Below, in pieces: positions 10,016 to 22,900 of a stretch of 64,000 bases of DNA (position 1 is the stretch's first letter; each line of letters begins with the position of its first letter). Source of the DNA: Trileptium ribeirensis (Eukaryota; Nematoda; Enoplea; Enoplida; Thoracostomopsidae); the NCBI GenBank assembly GCA_030248225.1, contig JASANE010003323.1, forward strand, positions 1 through 64,000, given 5' to 3'. The notes under the pieces were generated by a model that was not told where the DNA came from, did no database searches, and saw only the letters and a list, made by a program, of their open reading frames with translations. The position numbers and the translations under genes were made by a program.

Positions 10016-13000
10016 ATAGTATATATTAGATATACTTAGACGTAATAATCTACTATCCTACATGAAATAAAAGTACTATAATGTGCTTAGCAGCAACGTT
10101 ATAAATTAAGTAAGTTTTGCAGTTAATGCTCTATTTGGCGTGTTCCACATGCAGTAGTTAACTTCCATATAATGCTTTTTAAGGCCGCCATTTGCACTAC
10201 AGTACTTGAAAATATATCCTGTTGTAGTGAAAATGTATCTCAAGAAAAACTAAGATACACCGACTCATTAGAGTGGTCGGACCCTTGGACGCAGCCGAAT
10301 AGCTCCAAATTTTGAATATTAGGGCCCACCCACAATTTTGGGATTGCTCCCTCAGATTTAAAAATGCTCCAACACTATTGATGTTATCCGTGCATCATTT
10401 CCGCTTACCACATTGTATTGTTATTTGACATATCGCATCAGTGGTAGAAGCCTGTAACTTCATTTTTAGTAATCGTTAGAATGGAAATTGAAAAAATTAT
10501 TGCTTCGTTGGTATTTGTAATGCACATCTGTTGATATGAAAATGTGATTAGAGCATGCAAAATTTTGCGGCCTACATTTGACATTGCGTGCTGACATTCA
10601 AATTGTGACATATAAATGTACCGGTATACTAACGGTAGGGTTATCTATGCATATAAAAGTGCACCAGATCGAAAATAGTAGAAGGGTTGTTTCCTTGGCA
10701 GAGTGTAAAAGCAGGTAAGAGTTCTGGTTGGAGCTACAACCGACAAAGACAAATAAAGGAAAGCCCTGTGCAGGTGAAGAGACTACCATTATATGGAGCT
10801 CATTGACGCATGTGTATGTGTGTTACGAAACCGATGCACCTGTTGTGTCTCGGGCCACATGGCAGACAATGGTAATGAAATAATTTTTTATGACATAGCC
10901 CAAAGCAGATTCTGCCAAAGTTAAGGAAGAGGAAATGGGCTAGCTAAGCGCTTGGCGAAATGATACTTAACAACCGACCACAAAAATAATACATACTCAC
11001 AATGAATAACTTCCAAACTTGCTGTTAGTGCGTTATATTGCATCACTCTCACTGTATGAGTACTGACACATGCATTGTTAAAAATACAAGTATATATTGG
11101 CAATAGCGAATCAATGAAATACGTTCCTCTTGACTTCACGGATATTGTAATTTGAGAAATTGCAAAAAATAGTAGCTGTCAGATTACTGAAAAGTCGGGA
11201 TTTTGTTTTGTAGAGTGGGAAGAATTATTACTGAATTCAACCTATGGAACATATATACCCTGCTACATTTACAATTCATATACGTACTGAAGCGTTTACC
11301 TATAGTAAGAAGAGCCAAAGTAACCTTGAAGGGCTTAAATAAAATGCATACCATGCCGTTCTCGATATACTAATCCTTAGTCTAAGGATAGGTCCTTATA
11401 TGAGTCATTCACTAAGCCCAAGTCGGGGTGCTGCCGCCCCCGAACCCGCCGCTCTAAACTGTTCCTTTGTCTAACGTTATAGCGTAACGCCACTCAAGAT
11501 TACTGGCACTGGAAAATGTCATGTGCGTATTTATGTCTGCAGCATGCTTTAGGTTTGTATTCATTTTTGATGTAGATTTTTAATTTATTAGTTCGTGTTT
11601 CAGTGTATAGTTGTTGATTTTTGTTATTAATTTTGCTTATCATTGCTTAGCCTATGTATACGATATGAAAAGGATTTTTAAAAAATATAATTATTCAAGC
11701 GTTGACATTTTTGTAGTTTTTGTTTAAATCTATAGCTTTTTTAATAATTTTAGACTCTGGAAAAATTTATGTTAACAGAATAAAATTTGATGAAAATATA
11801 AACAGATTTTTCGTCGTTTGTCAATAGCGATAATTTAGTTGGAATTCAGATGAAACACTGGAGGATATGACAGTCGTGTTTTAGTCTGCGCCAATGTCTG
11901 AGAATGCAAACGTTGTGTTTTGAAATTAACTGTTTTCTTCGTTTTCTCCGTCTTCTTGTTATATACAAATATTTGGTTTTCACAGCTCAGTGCGTTTCCA
12001 AGTTGTATATCAGTCGCAAAGTTATTTGTACAAAATTATCGTTTTTCAATATTTGTATTTTTATATCACAAAACACCTACCTGTTTTCACGATGCGCCAT
12101 CAAATCTTAGATACATATGTGTATTTAACTATTATTGCGTTTAAATATAGCTAAATTTTTCAGGGTGAAAAAGTTTTTTTACGATATGAACAAAATTCGT
12201 ATTTTCTACTTGCACTAAATCTGCATTCGTTTTAACCTTTAACGAAAAACAATCTTTGTTACAAATTACGCACCTGTATATATTTTCATTGCATATTATT
12301 CAAAATCTTGTACACCATATGTTTACTCATTCAGCGCCTCCTGCAATTGTACTGCAAGAACAGTGACGTCGCGAAATGTGTTAATTTGTCTGAATTAGAC
12401 GGGTGCCGTCTTTATGTTGCTTTATTGTCATTTGTTGCTGTGAACTGTGGTACACCGTACACGGAGCTTTCATGTATATGTTTAACTATGCGATATACTA
12501 AATTTTGATTAAGAATTGAAACTGGATATTCAGATCTATCATTCATGCGGTTATTGTATATATATTAGAGCCGTGTTGTATAATATATAAGTGTTTATTT
12601 TTATTGTTATTTGAGGTCGTCGGGAATAAAATTTCAATAATGTGCGTTTTAATTTATGCTAGTTACTGAGCCTGTTAGAGGGTCTTCGAGGATAAATTAT
12701 ATATATTACAGCTGGCCTTAACAGTTAGTATGACTACGCGACGGTGCAGACAAAATGCTTGAATTTGTTTGAAACATCTGTATGTTGACAATAAAGTAGT
12801 GGTGAAGTGTTGGGCAGCGGTCTCCTATAGATTAACGCAGACCGACGACCAGAGCACTGCTGAAATTCCAAATAGATACTCTGCGATGCTAATTTAATAT
12901 ACGTGCCCACTTTTTCAGCATTTTATATTGCGTGGCGTGCAATGCAACTACTAAAGAGATACTACGATTAGGCTGGTTGTAGCAAGACTACTATATTTCT

Positions 13001-13752
13001 TGCAGGGCAACAATCCACTTTGTTGTTCATCAGTAATGCGCATATTTTAGTGAGAATTGTATATAGAAAAATATTGCCCAGCACAATGTCCTCTTGTATT
13101 AATGATTCGTTAAAAAGTTTCTGTAATGGGGTTTATTTAACTTGCTAAATAAGTAAAAGTAATGGCCGCAGAGCGACGGCCTATAACTGTTATCCAATGG
13201 CTTTCACGAGCGTTACGAAAGTTTTGCTGTGTCGTTTGAGAATGTTTCATATGGCGCCGACTGTTATGCTGCGAAACAAGGAACACAATGCGTACCACCT
13301 GTATCAGACGAAGGTGAGCACTGACGATGCAGTCATCAAGGTCCTGACTACGCGACACATAGGACCGACCTAAAATGCTCTTCACAGTATCTCCGAAAGA
13401 GGCGATTTTGACTAGATCTTTTTTAGGCTCAAATATAATATTTAATTGCCCCTTTTCTTCTCAAATCAGGAAGTTCTGAAAACTGACGCTTAATGACTTA
13501 CTTCGCAATTTCGGAAATATGGGATTTTCTTACGCTTATCTACATTTTATAGACATGGAGCTAAAGAACGGCGCTCATCTAGAATCTGATAATCTAGGGA
13601 GCCAGATACAACTGTGCTGTTGTGATATTTTTGACAGTGAAGTTTCGCGCTATGAGCCAAAGTTCAGAATATACATATTGTATATTTCAGTGTTACCCAT
13701 TCTGTATGAGACCTGTTGTATAGTCAAGGTTTTTAACAATATTTGTCTATAG
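10016..13752. other. Gene-free interval upstream of WASH1
   Basis: No exon, RNA gene or element boundary that I can support. Short frames at 10921-11139, 11904-12144 and 12308-12508 have no domain or repeat support. Any 5' untranslated exon and promoter of WASH1 should lie here: the coding exon is preceded by a splice-acceptor-like TTTGTCTATAG ending at 13752. Confidence 0.45.
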
Positions 13753-13761
13753 CTTTTCAAA

Positions 13762-13961
13762 ATGTCCGCTAACAGTACCCATACGTTCAAAATATCGCTC
13801 ATACCGAATGATCTTTCCCGAGAAGAAACGATGTTTCGGATAGCTGAATCGTTGCGACAGGTGGAACTTGTTTCGGCCGAAATTTTAAAGTCTTGTAAGC
13901 TTAGAACAGAAGCTGCGAATGGCCGTCTCTCCAAAGTTGCTGAACGATTGCAAGCTTGCAG
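13762..13961 (+). CDS. WASHC1: WASH1 exon 1 (residues 1-67)
   Basis: Starts MSANSTHTFKISLIPNDLSR and continues as a helical segment (AESLRQVELVSAEILKSC) typical of the WAHD1 N-terminus. The sequence before the ATG, CTATAG|CTTTTCAAA, looks like an acceptor, so an upstream non-coding exon is likely. Donor CAG|GTTTGT at 13962; phase 2. Confidence 0.9.
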
Positions 13962-16900
13962 GTTTGTATTTAGCGTTGTGTATATTAATGGTGTCACCAT
14001 TAGGTATACCGACTCAGTCTGAAAGCTACAGTTATGGACAGAAATAGCAAGTGTATCGCGAGAAATTAACACATCTGTCTAATTGCCGTTCCCGAAATTT
14101 TCGCTGTCGATTTGCTTTCGTCCTTAACCACAAACTGTGTGGTGAATTTTCAGCTGTACGTGAAATGCTTAAGTAGCTTTGATAATAATTGTGAGGTGTT
14201 CGGAAAATTATATTCTCGTTCTCATATATATACTGGTAATGACATGATCGATTGCGCTTAAATATTAAAACTGTAAGTATCTTTTGGCAGCAGACTTATG
14301 GTAGGTATATCACCTAAAACCTGGTTTCATGAATAATTGAGTGTCAAATTAACTTACATTGAGCCGCACTTATGTGGTCCTCTTGCGTTTGCGAATGATT
14401 GTGCATGTCTACAAAGTATTTGCATAGTTCATGTATCTTTAGACATACTTGCAACAGTTTGGTCTCGGTTTAAGTATATTCAATCAAAAGTGTTTTGAAC
14501 TGAAAAAACGGCAACTCAAAAATTAATGCTGCCTAGTCAGTCTTCCAAAGCGGTAGATGATTAAGCTGTAATTCTGAATAAGTGTATTTGTTAACGCGGT
14601 TATGCTAATAGACTCCCCTGGGAACTATTAATCTAAAGTGTCAGAGCTCAAATTATGCTGCCAACCTGCCGTGCCATTTTTTGCTACGTTTCGATGTTCA
14701 TACATGTTGCATGCATGGGTTCTTTTCCATTGTCCCCTAGCAAGCGTTTGCCCAAAAATAGTCAGGTTCTATAAATTTTGGTATTTTTGTGATTTTCGAG
14801 GCCTCCCCTGATGATTTCAACCGAAATATTTTTTCAAATTTTAGATTTTTTCGGGTCCCAAGGGTTCCCCCTCGGGAACCCAAATTTTTTTTCTTAAAAA
14901 TTGGTTTTTAGCAGCGTTCGACGCGGTTGATGAGTTGAGTCAATTGTGTTATTTTTAATGTGATCTGATAACCGTATCCAAAGTTACGGCCAAAAATTGT
15001 TCAATTGCTGAGCCTCTCAGCCTCCGATAGTTTTGGCCATAATTTAGGGTCCGAATACGAGATCCTGTTAAAAAACGTTATTCGATTCAGCTCGTCCAGC
15101 TGCGTCGAATGGTAGGTGAAAATCCAATTTTTACGAAAAAATTTTAGGTTCCCCTTGGGACCCGAAAAAATCTAAAATTTTAAAAATTAGTTTTTCGGTT
15201 GAAATGATCAGGGGAGGTCTTGAGCATCACAAAAATACCAAAATTTCCAGAATCTGACCATTTTTGGGCTAACGCGGGCTAGGGGGATAATGGAAAAGCA
15301 CCCTCACATGCATGCTTTAACGTGCAAAAGGCGTTTTAGATCTCTGCGTCACAGCACGCACCCATTACTGAAGACATTATTTACATGACTTGGTTTTGCT
15401 GCAGTACGGACAAAACTAGGGCACATGTGGATGGAACAAGATGTGTAAGGACTCAACTCCGACTACACAAGTTCAGGCATAAGTGGATATGCTTTGAGCT
15501 GTTTAATTTCAACGCACATGTAAACCTAGGTGTACGGACGCAGACATGCACATTTGCGTCTCTACATACGTGCGCAATTGTTGCTCGCGTCATGGTGGAT
15601 GTTACTTCATTCAGTTTTTGTGAAATTTTGTATGTGATAATTTACGTCGCATTACTTGACTGTGAAATGTCACAATAAATTTATATATTGTACGCCAGCT
15701 GTATCCTCAGCTAATGTAATGAAGCATAGCTTAGTTAATCATTTTGTTCGAACTTGTGCATGTGCTAACACATTACTCTATTCAAGTTTGCGGAGAATGA
15801 TTATGCATTAGTGAATCCGTTTTAACAAAGCATCATATATTAGATCGTATTACACTGTTCACGTTTGATTTAGATGTACATATTAGATCGTATTACACTG
15901 TTCACGTTTGATTTAGATGTATCCACTTATGAGATTCGAAAATCGTGTATATGTAATTTGAAGTTGAAACTCGGTCAGTCTGAAACGTGTCTAATTATTT
16001 CGGGTTCAATGTTGATATAAATAATATTGCATGCTAAAATAAGTGCTGCACGCTGCCTACTCCGCACACGGTAATATTTCATGAAACTACGTATTAAATG
16101 TCTGCAATTCGTTGGATATCCGCTTGCTCGTCAATATTCACATGCTTTAAAAACTTCATATTATTTGGAATGTACCAAATAGAACGGGCTTATCTTGAAT
16201 TATATGCATCAAAAGTATCATAACAGTGACACTGTAAACAAAATGTATATAACTACTATACTTTATCTACTATTGTTCGCTAGCATAACGATTTTCAATT
16301 CAAATCCTACAGAACTATGGTTAAAATATAAATTCGATGTTCGCGAGTAGAAAATACTTAGCTTTTTCAGATTGGTTAAAAACTGCTCTATAAAGTTTGG
16401 TACCAGAGGGCGCTCGATTTTGCCAGCAGGCTTAAAACGGGGGCATTACCCGGTTCAACCGGCAGCCTCGAAATTTAATGTGTCAAAATTCAATGTTTTT
16501 CGAGGAATAGGTTAAAAATTCCATACACTGAAAGAATCGCGCTGCAAATTGTTATAGATGCCTATTTGTTTTGCAAAGTAAGCCCAATTGGTCTCAGATA
16601 TCTACGTCCGTTGTCAAGATACAATAAATAATGTGATTTTTCAGGCTCTTTCTCGACCCCACACGAGTCACTTCGGCACGCTTTTTCGGCAGTAAGATGT
16701 TTGGGAATGGGGTTTCGATTTTAGCTAAAGAGCATAAATAGGGTTTCAAATGTGCTATCGCACTAATCAATCTGTCCAGTCAAACTTGTGTTATGCTTGT
16801 CACCATAAAAATGCAATAAAGGACATTATCCAATTTTACAACTATCCGGTAGTAAGAATTTTTTGCTTCGCTCGTTTCACTCTCTACTCTTAGAATTTAA

Positions 16901-19900
16901 CTAATTATATTTTATATGCCAATATCTGAACCACTTGCAGCCTTTGTTCATTTTTCGGTCCTCTTGTCGAGCTGGAGATCCCACAATTCCTTTCTGCATG
17001 AACTGACTTTCTCACCCCAGGTTCTCCAGCTCTTTCTAGGCTTCTATGCGTGTACTTTGGAAGCAGTTCGTTACAGGCATATAGCGACACGATGCTTCGC
17101 AAAGCAACTCACGCTCCCCTGGCCTCTCCATTCGCAAAAATTTTGCGGGGGGCCTCTGCCGGAGGGCCCCCGGCACATTTGCCGGGGGAACCCAAAAGTG
17201 CCGGGGGGTGCCCCCCGGCTGCCCCCAGCACTCCGTTAGGGCCCCCGGCAAGGTCCTGGGGTCTGCCGGGGGAGCCAAAAATAACAATTTTCGTGGTTTC
17301 ACGCTAAAAATGGCTTTTTTAATTTTTAGATAGATTTCAAGCATTTAATTTGCCCGGTCTATAAACGTTGTATTTATTCTCTGTTTCAGATATTTCAGAA
17401 ATACTGTGTAGTAATTAGTACTGTGTAGTAATTAGTAATAGTTTTTGTTTGAAAAATTTTGAACTTACCGGGTGGTGATTTTGCCGGGGGGCGACCGAAA
17501 TTTTTGCCGGGGGGCGACCGAAATTTTTGCCGGGGGACCGAAATTTTTGCCGGGGGGCTTTGCCAGGGGGCAGCCAAAAAGTGCCAGGGGGCGCCTTCCT
17601 GGGGGCTTCTCGATTTTGCCGGGGGGCGCCCAAAAGTGCCGGACCCCCCTGCCCCCCCACTTTGCAGAGGCCAGCTCCCTGGCTGATGCGTTATATATGG
17701 TTTTGTTTGTTTTAGTGAAAACTTGAACACTCTGAAAGGATGCAAACGCGCTTTGGCAGTATATGCACCATCTCGATTTCCAACGCAAGAATTTAACTAC
17801 AAGTCCGACGCAGCCATGCAGCTGGGTGTTGATTCGGACTTCAGCAATTCAAATATATTGTCACAGGTTATCGTTTGGTTTATTGCCTTTTATGTGCTTA
17901 GATAATATAATTAATACTTGGGAATGTCTGGCCTGTCCACAGCCCTCCGAAAAGTAGGGGAAACTTCGGGAGGCCCCCATGTTCATTCTCGGGGAAAATT
18001 TCAAAGTGGCGGGCATATATTTTGCTTAAAAATACAAAATATTTCCATATTTTCATGCATTTTTACTACTATGAACGTACTTTCAAGCTAAAAAACAATA
18101 TTTTAGCATTATAAATAGTGGTAATTAATGTTTAAAAAAACGATTTGCAAACAAAGAACATAAATTTTCAGACATTAAAAATTTTTGGAATTAGTTGAAC
18201 ATGGGGGATTTCGGCCGAGTGGGGGGGGACGGACATGGGGGAAAATCTCACGAACACGGGGGGATTTGGAAAGTGGGGGTCCCCCCCACTGTGGACAGGC
18301 CAGAATATGTATCAAAATTAGTGACAAGGGTAATGATATTTTGCAGTAGTCATCGCTTTTTCATGAGGTTTTGTTTAGTAACCCAGCCCAGGTGGGATAT
18401 ACTGTATGTGTGTGACCAGTTACTCCTACAAATTTCACCCGATGGACTACCGTTTTTCTTACACATTATTATGTACTGCTGTAGCACCACAGCTGCACAT
18501 AAAGTCACACTCAGGAAATTGTTCGCGTGAAATTAGTCGCGAACGATTATGTAAAAAGCTAAAATAAATTTATTTTATATCGAAACGATCACATTTGAGA
18601 GCGGGACTCTATGGCTTTATAAATAATATGTTTTCGACAGACTCTATGGCTTTATAAATAATATGTTTGTTGTTTTTGATTTTAAACATATAATATGCTG
18701 TACTGCTTTGCCTAAAAATAATGGTAATGTTGTTTTGCCTAGATTAAACTTTGTATTTTTGCCATTTTAGCCTTTACCTGTTGCAAGATTGCAGTCGTTA
18801 AAAAGTCGAACTGTCGGATATGATCCATCGGTCACACCGGCTGAAAAACAAATGTATTACAACGTCAAAATTGATACATCGACTGGCACTAGAGGCGGAT
18901 TTAAATCTTTTGTAGATGTTGAGCGATGCCTCGGACCAATTCCTCAAAATTTATGCTCAGTTTCGGACTTACTTTTGTTTAATACTTCAATTATACCGTA
19001 AGTTCTAATTATTAACATGTCTGCAGATCTAGATAGATTTATTTAGAATTTAAGATTTGAATTTTGCTGGTAGGTTGACAAGTACTCGTAAAAACTAACC
19101 AACACTTTGATGGATTTTGCACTCTTTTGCTGACAGTAACGTTTCCATATGTCCGCTTGGTCGCGATACATGCTTTTGAATATATCTTATTTACATTAAG
19201 CTTTGTTAGGCATTTTAAGCCCTATCCTCATGATTACACTTCTTTCCACTAATTGGGCTGATTTGGGAAACAACTATAAATTGTTCAACGGTTCCAAATA
19301 TGCGATAATATTGATTGTAATAAGTTCCACAGAATATTACGTAAGCCAGTATAAAAGCTGGATCAAAATAATAAACTCAAAGTTACTTTTGTCGAATGTT
19401 GCTTCAACTGCGAGGCTGATAGATTGTTTTCCGAACTGGGATTCGATCAAGTTATGGTTATAACGCTTTTGGTTTTTCTAAAGGCGCATTGATTACAAGC
19501 ATGTGCCCATGACATTTTCTTGACTTTCGAGATGGAGACCCAGAGACATGTGGTTGCATTGAAATAGAAATCTGTTGTTGAGTTTACAATATGTGTTACG
19601 GAACACCATAGATACTGTAACTTTAGTTCCGACTGCTTCGATTGTGTGAACGGACTTCGATTTAACCTCTTAATTTATTGCAGCGGAATAAATTGATATG
19701 AACGTTATAATATTGTCTAACACTCTATTATTAAGGCATTGGGGTTGAAGAATGCAACTTGAGCCATTAACATTGTACTACTTCTAAAAATGTCTGATAT
19801 TTTTTCTGATTTAATAATCATCGCGAATTCTGCTGAAATAAAGTAAGTTATGCAAAATCGCTATATTATTGTATGAAGCGCCAAAAATCGTGTGTTTTTC

Positions 19901-22900
19901 GCTGTCCATAAAATCCTACATTTAGTGAGAGTAAACAAAGCTATTTTTTCAAAAATGATGTTCAAGGAATAATTCATCATTAATTATTACTATGATTCAA
20001 TTTTTGCAGATAAATTTCATGGCATAATAAATTCAGCATAATTTTATATGTAAATTCCTGGTTTCAAATACAATAATAAGGTGCTACCTGGCACACAGCC
20101 GAAACATTGCTATACATAAAATTTGTTAACGCATAATTCATATTTTGCACGTATGTCCCAACGTGATAATTGTGAATATAATTCGAATTGTTGTGTTTTG
20201 AATTTTGAGCACATGTAGCATTGTTTTTTATGTTTTTGGAAATGAAAGACTTAACTTCGGGCGTCCATATATAGGTCACATCGCTCTATCCCATTTATAA
20301 GTGACTAGATTTTCGTATTTTTTGTTTAGAAGAAACCGAAAATTACTTTTGTGTTATTTCTTGATAAAATATTGATGTTTCATAGATGAATAAAAAGCTG
20401 AAAAAACTGTAGCGGTAAAGCAATCCTATATTTTGGACTAAAGCAGCATTCACAAATTTAGTGCTCACATTCAGACCAGTTTGTTCGAAGCTGAACAGAG
20501 TTTTCTTCAGGTTTGTTTGCATTTTTCGTTTGCCTGAATTTTGGAATTGTACGATGCTGACAACCATTCTGTTTTGCCCGTTAACGGCGAAACAATCCAA
20601 TCACAATGTGCTAAAGTCAGACAATTACGAAAATTAAGTAAATATATACTCTGGTTTTGGCCCGCCCCTGCTCAGATTTGGCCGCATTCGGACTTGAGCT
20701 TGAAATTGCTATTCGAAAATCTGAACATGCGAACGCATCTTTAGTTTTCGATACCTACTAATGATGAATACGGGAAAATATTTTTAAAAATTTTCATTTT
20801 TGGCTGTTGGAGAACTCAGAAACCTTTTTCGACCTATTTCAAAAGAATTTTTTCAAAAGTTTATATGAATTTAGCGTTAGATTTAGATGCCATTGATGAA
20901 TACAATCAAAAAATTTTAAATTTTTTAGCTGTTGCGACGCTTGAAAATTTTTCCATATTTTATGTAGAAAAAATTTCTTCTCTCAAAATTATGTTTTTAC
21001 ATTTTTAATTTATTTCATGTGTTTTAAAATTCCTTAACCAACTAAGGCATTTTAAGTTGCTAGGACATTGGAAAAACTGAAATTTCATAGCGCAAGTTCA
21101 GCATTCATTATATGTAACTATGTACATTGTTTGAAAGAAATAATATAATTCATTTTTGTTGTATAATTTTGTCTTTCACAGATATCAAGAGTTGGCTCCA
21201 GAAGTTTTGGCGGCGACATATGGCGATGGCAGTCGAACAAGGCGTCGTCTGCCTGGTCATAATATTCAACATATGGATAGTAGTAGTGAAATTGCCGACG
21301 CTCCAATGTCTATAGCACAGCCGGAGTTATCCGATATTTTCTCTGGAACTCGAGACGACCCATTTGCATATATGCCGGGAATGGGCGAAGTACCTTCGTT
21401 TGACGTTCCTGAATTGCTGCCTGATTTACCTGGTATTGCTACCTATACAATTTTCCTCTTGAATTTTCTGCATTTAATGAAAATTTAGATTTGCATAATC
21501 TTATTTAATGTTCATTAAGCATGTTTAAATGTCTTGAATTATTACTGTTAATAGCGTAAGAAGCATATTGTGCAACATCTGACTGATAACCATACATGGG
21601 CGATATCCGAAGTCGCAGGAGGATAGCAGATGCGCCGGTGGGTGGGAAGTCGTCGCCAAGGCGATCAAGATGTCGGTGGGGGAAGTCGTCAGGGGGTATA
21701 ACTTTTTGAAATTTTTTGGAACTCAAATCTTCAAATTTTTTTGCTGCTCATGTTTTACCAAATTTACCTTCTCTTTCCAATTTTTCCCGTTTTCGCCTAA
21801 TTTTTGCTCAGTTTTGCTCTATGTTTTACTTATTTTGCCAAAAATTCCCACACGCCTTAGATGCTGGGGGGGGCAGGGGAGAGGGCGTGCGGAGCCTTAG
21901 AGGGAATCAGGCTACCTTCCAGCGATGGATTGGCGACGCCCTGGGGCGTTGTTCCGATCTTCAGAGGGATAATACCTGTCCCTCCGTGAGGATGTATATT
22001 GATATCTCTTTTACATTGTGTAGAAAATCGTAACATTTTATGCTTTGAGTTTTTTTTATTTTACTTCTTTCCATTGCAGGACACATATAAAAGTGAAATG
22101 ATACTATTTTTCTTGATAAAAATATAGCTATAGGGGTCATTTCACGAAACCGTGTCATTTTAGTCGGGGGGGGGGGGGCTACATCGGCACTTTTTGGCCA
22201 ATACCACCTGTCTTTTGTAAGGAAATTTAATGTCGCTGTGAGATGTAGTAATAGCATATCAGACGATCATAACGAGGTATAGTGGACCTCTGTACCCCAA
22301 ACATAGCAGGAGCCAGAGGCCCTCAACCCGGTTTGGCCAAATGAAGCCAAAAACACATGTCCCAATATAAACGTTCGCCGTATCGCTAGCACGTGATACA
22401 TATGTGTTTTTCATTTCACTGTGATCCATTGGTATTTGCTAATTTTTCCGGAAAAACTTTGGAGTAAGCATCGACACTGAAGCTGACGTCAAGCTTCCGA
22501 AAATTTTTTTCGTGACATATAGCCCTCCCCCCGACCAAGGTCAAATCTGGCAGCTTTCAGACGCTGGTAAATAACGTCAAAGTGCAGTAGCGCCAAAAAT
22601 GTTATATAACGGTAATCGTAATCAGTACAGGTGTTATTGAAAAAAAGAATATCAGCGTCTGTCCATGTGTTATTTCATTATGAGGTCGAAGGTCATAAAA
22701 TGCCAAAAATGGGGTATGCAAAATGTAGCCCCCCCCGACCTGACCAAACTTAAATTTAAAAAAGCCAAATTTAGCATACAGTCTTACAATAGGCCGGATA
22801 TAAACATAGTAAAGCCCCACTAGAATCGACCCATCTATTAAAAATTTTTAATGAAAATGTAGCCCCCCCCCGACCTGGCGTGTAGCCCCCCGACCTGTAG

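Noticed and set aside
15385..15678. 97-codon + strand frame in WASH1 intron 1 with AATAAA at its end
   Set aside because: No recognisable domain or splice support; the AATAAA overlaps the stop and is common in AT-rich DNA.
17036..17788. Pro/Gly-rich frames on both strands
   Set aside because: Produced by CCGGGGG tandem sequence in the E1 element; open in several phases at once.
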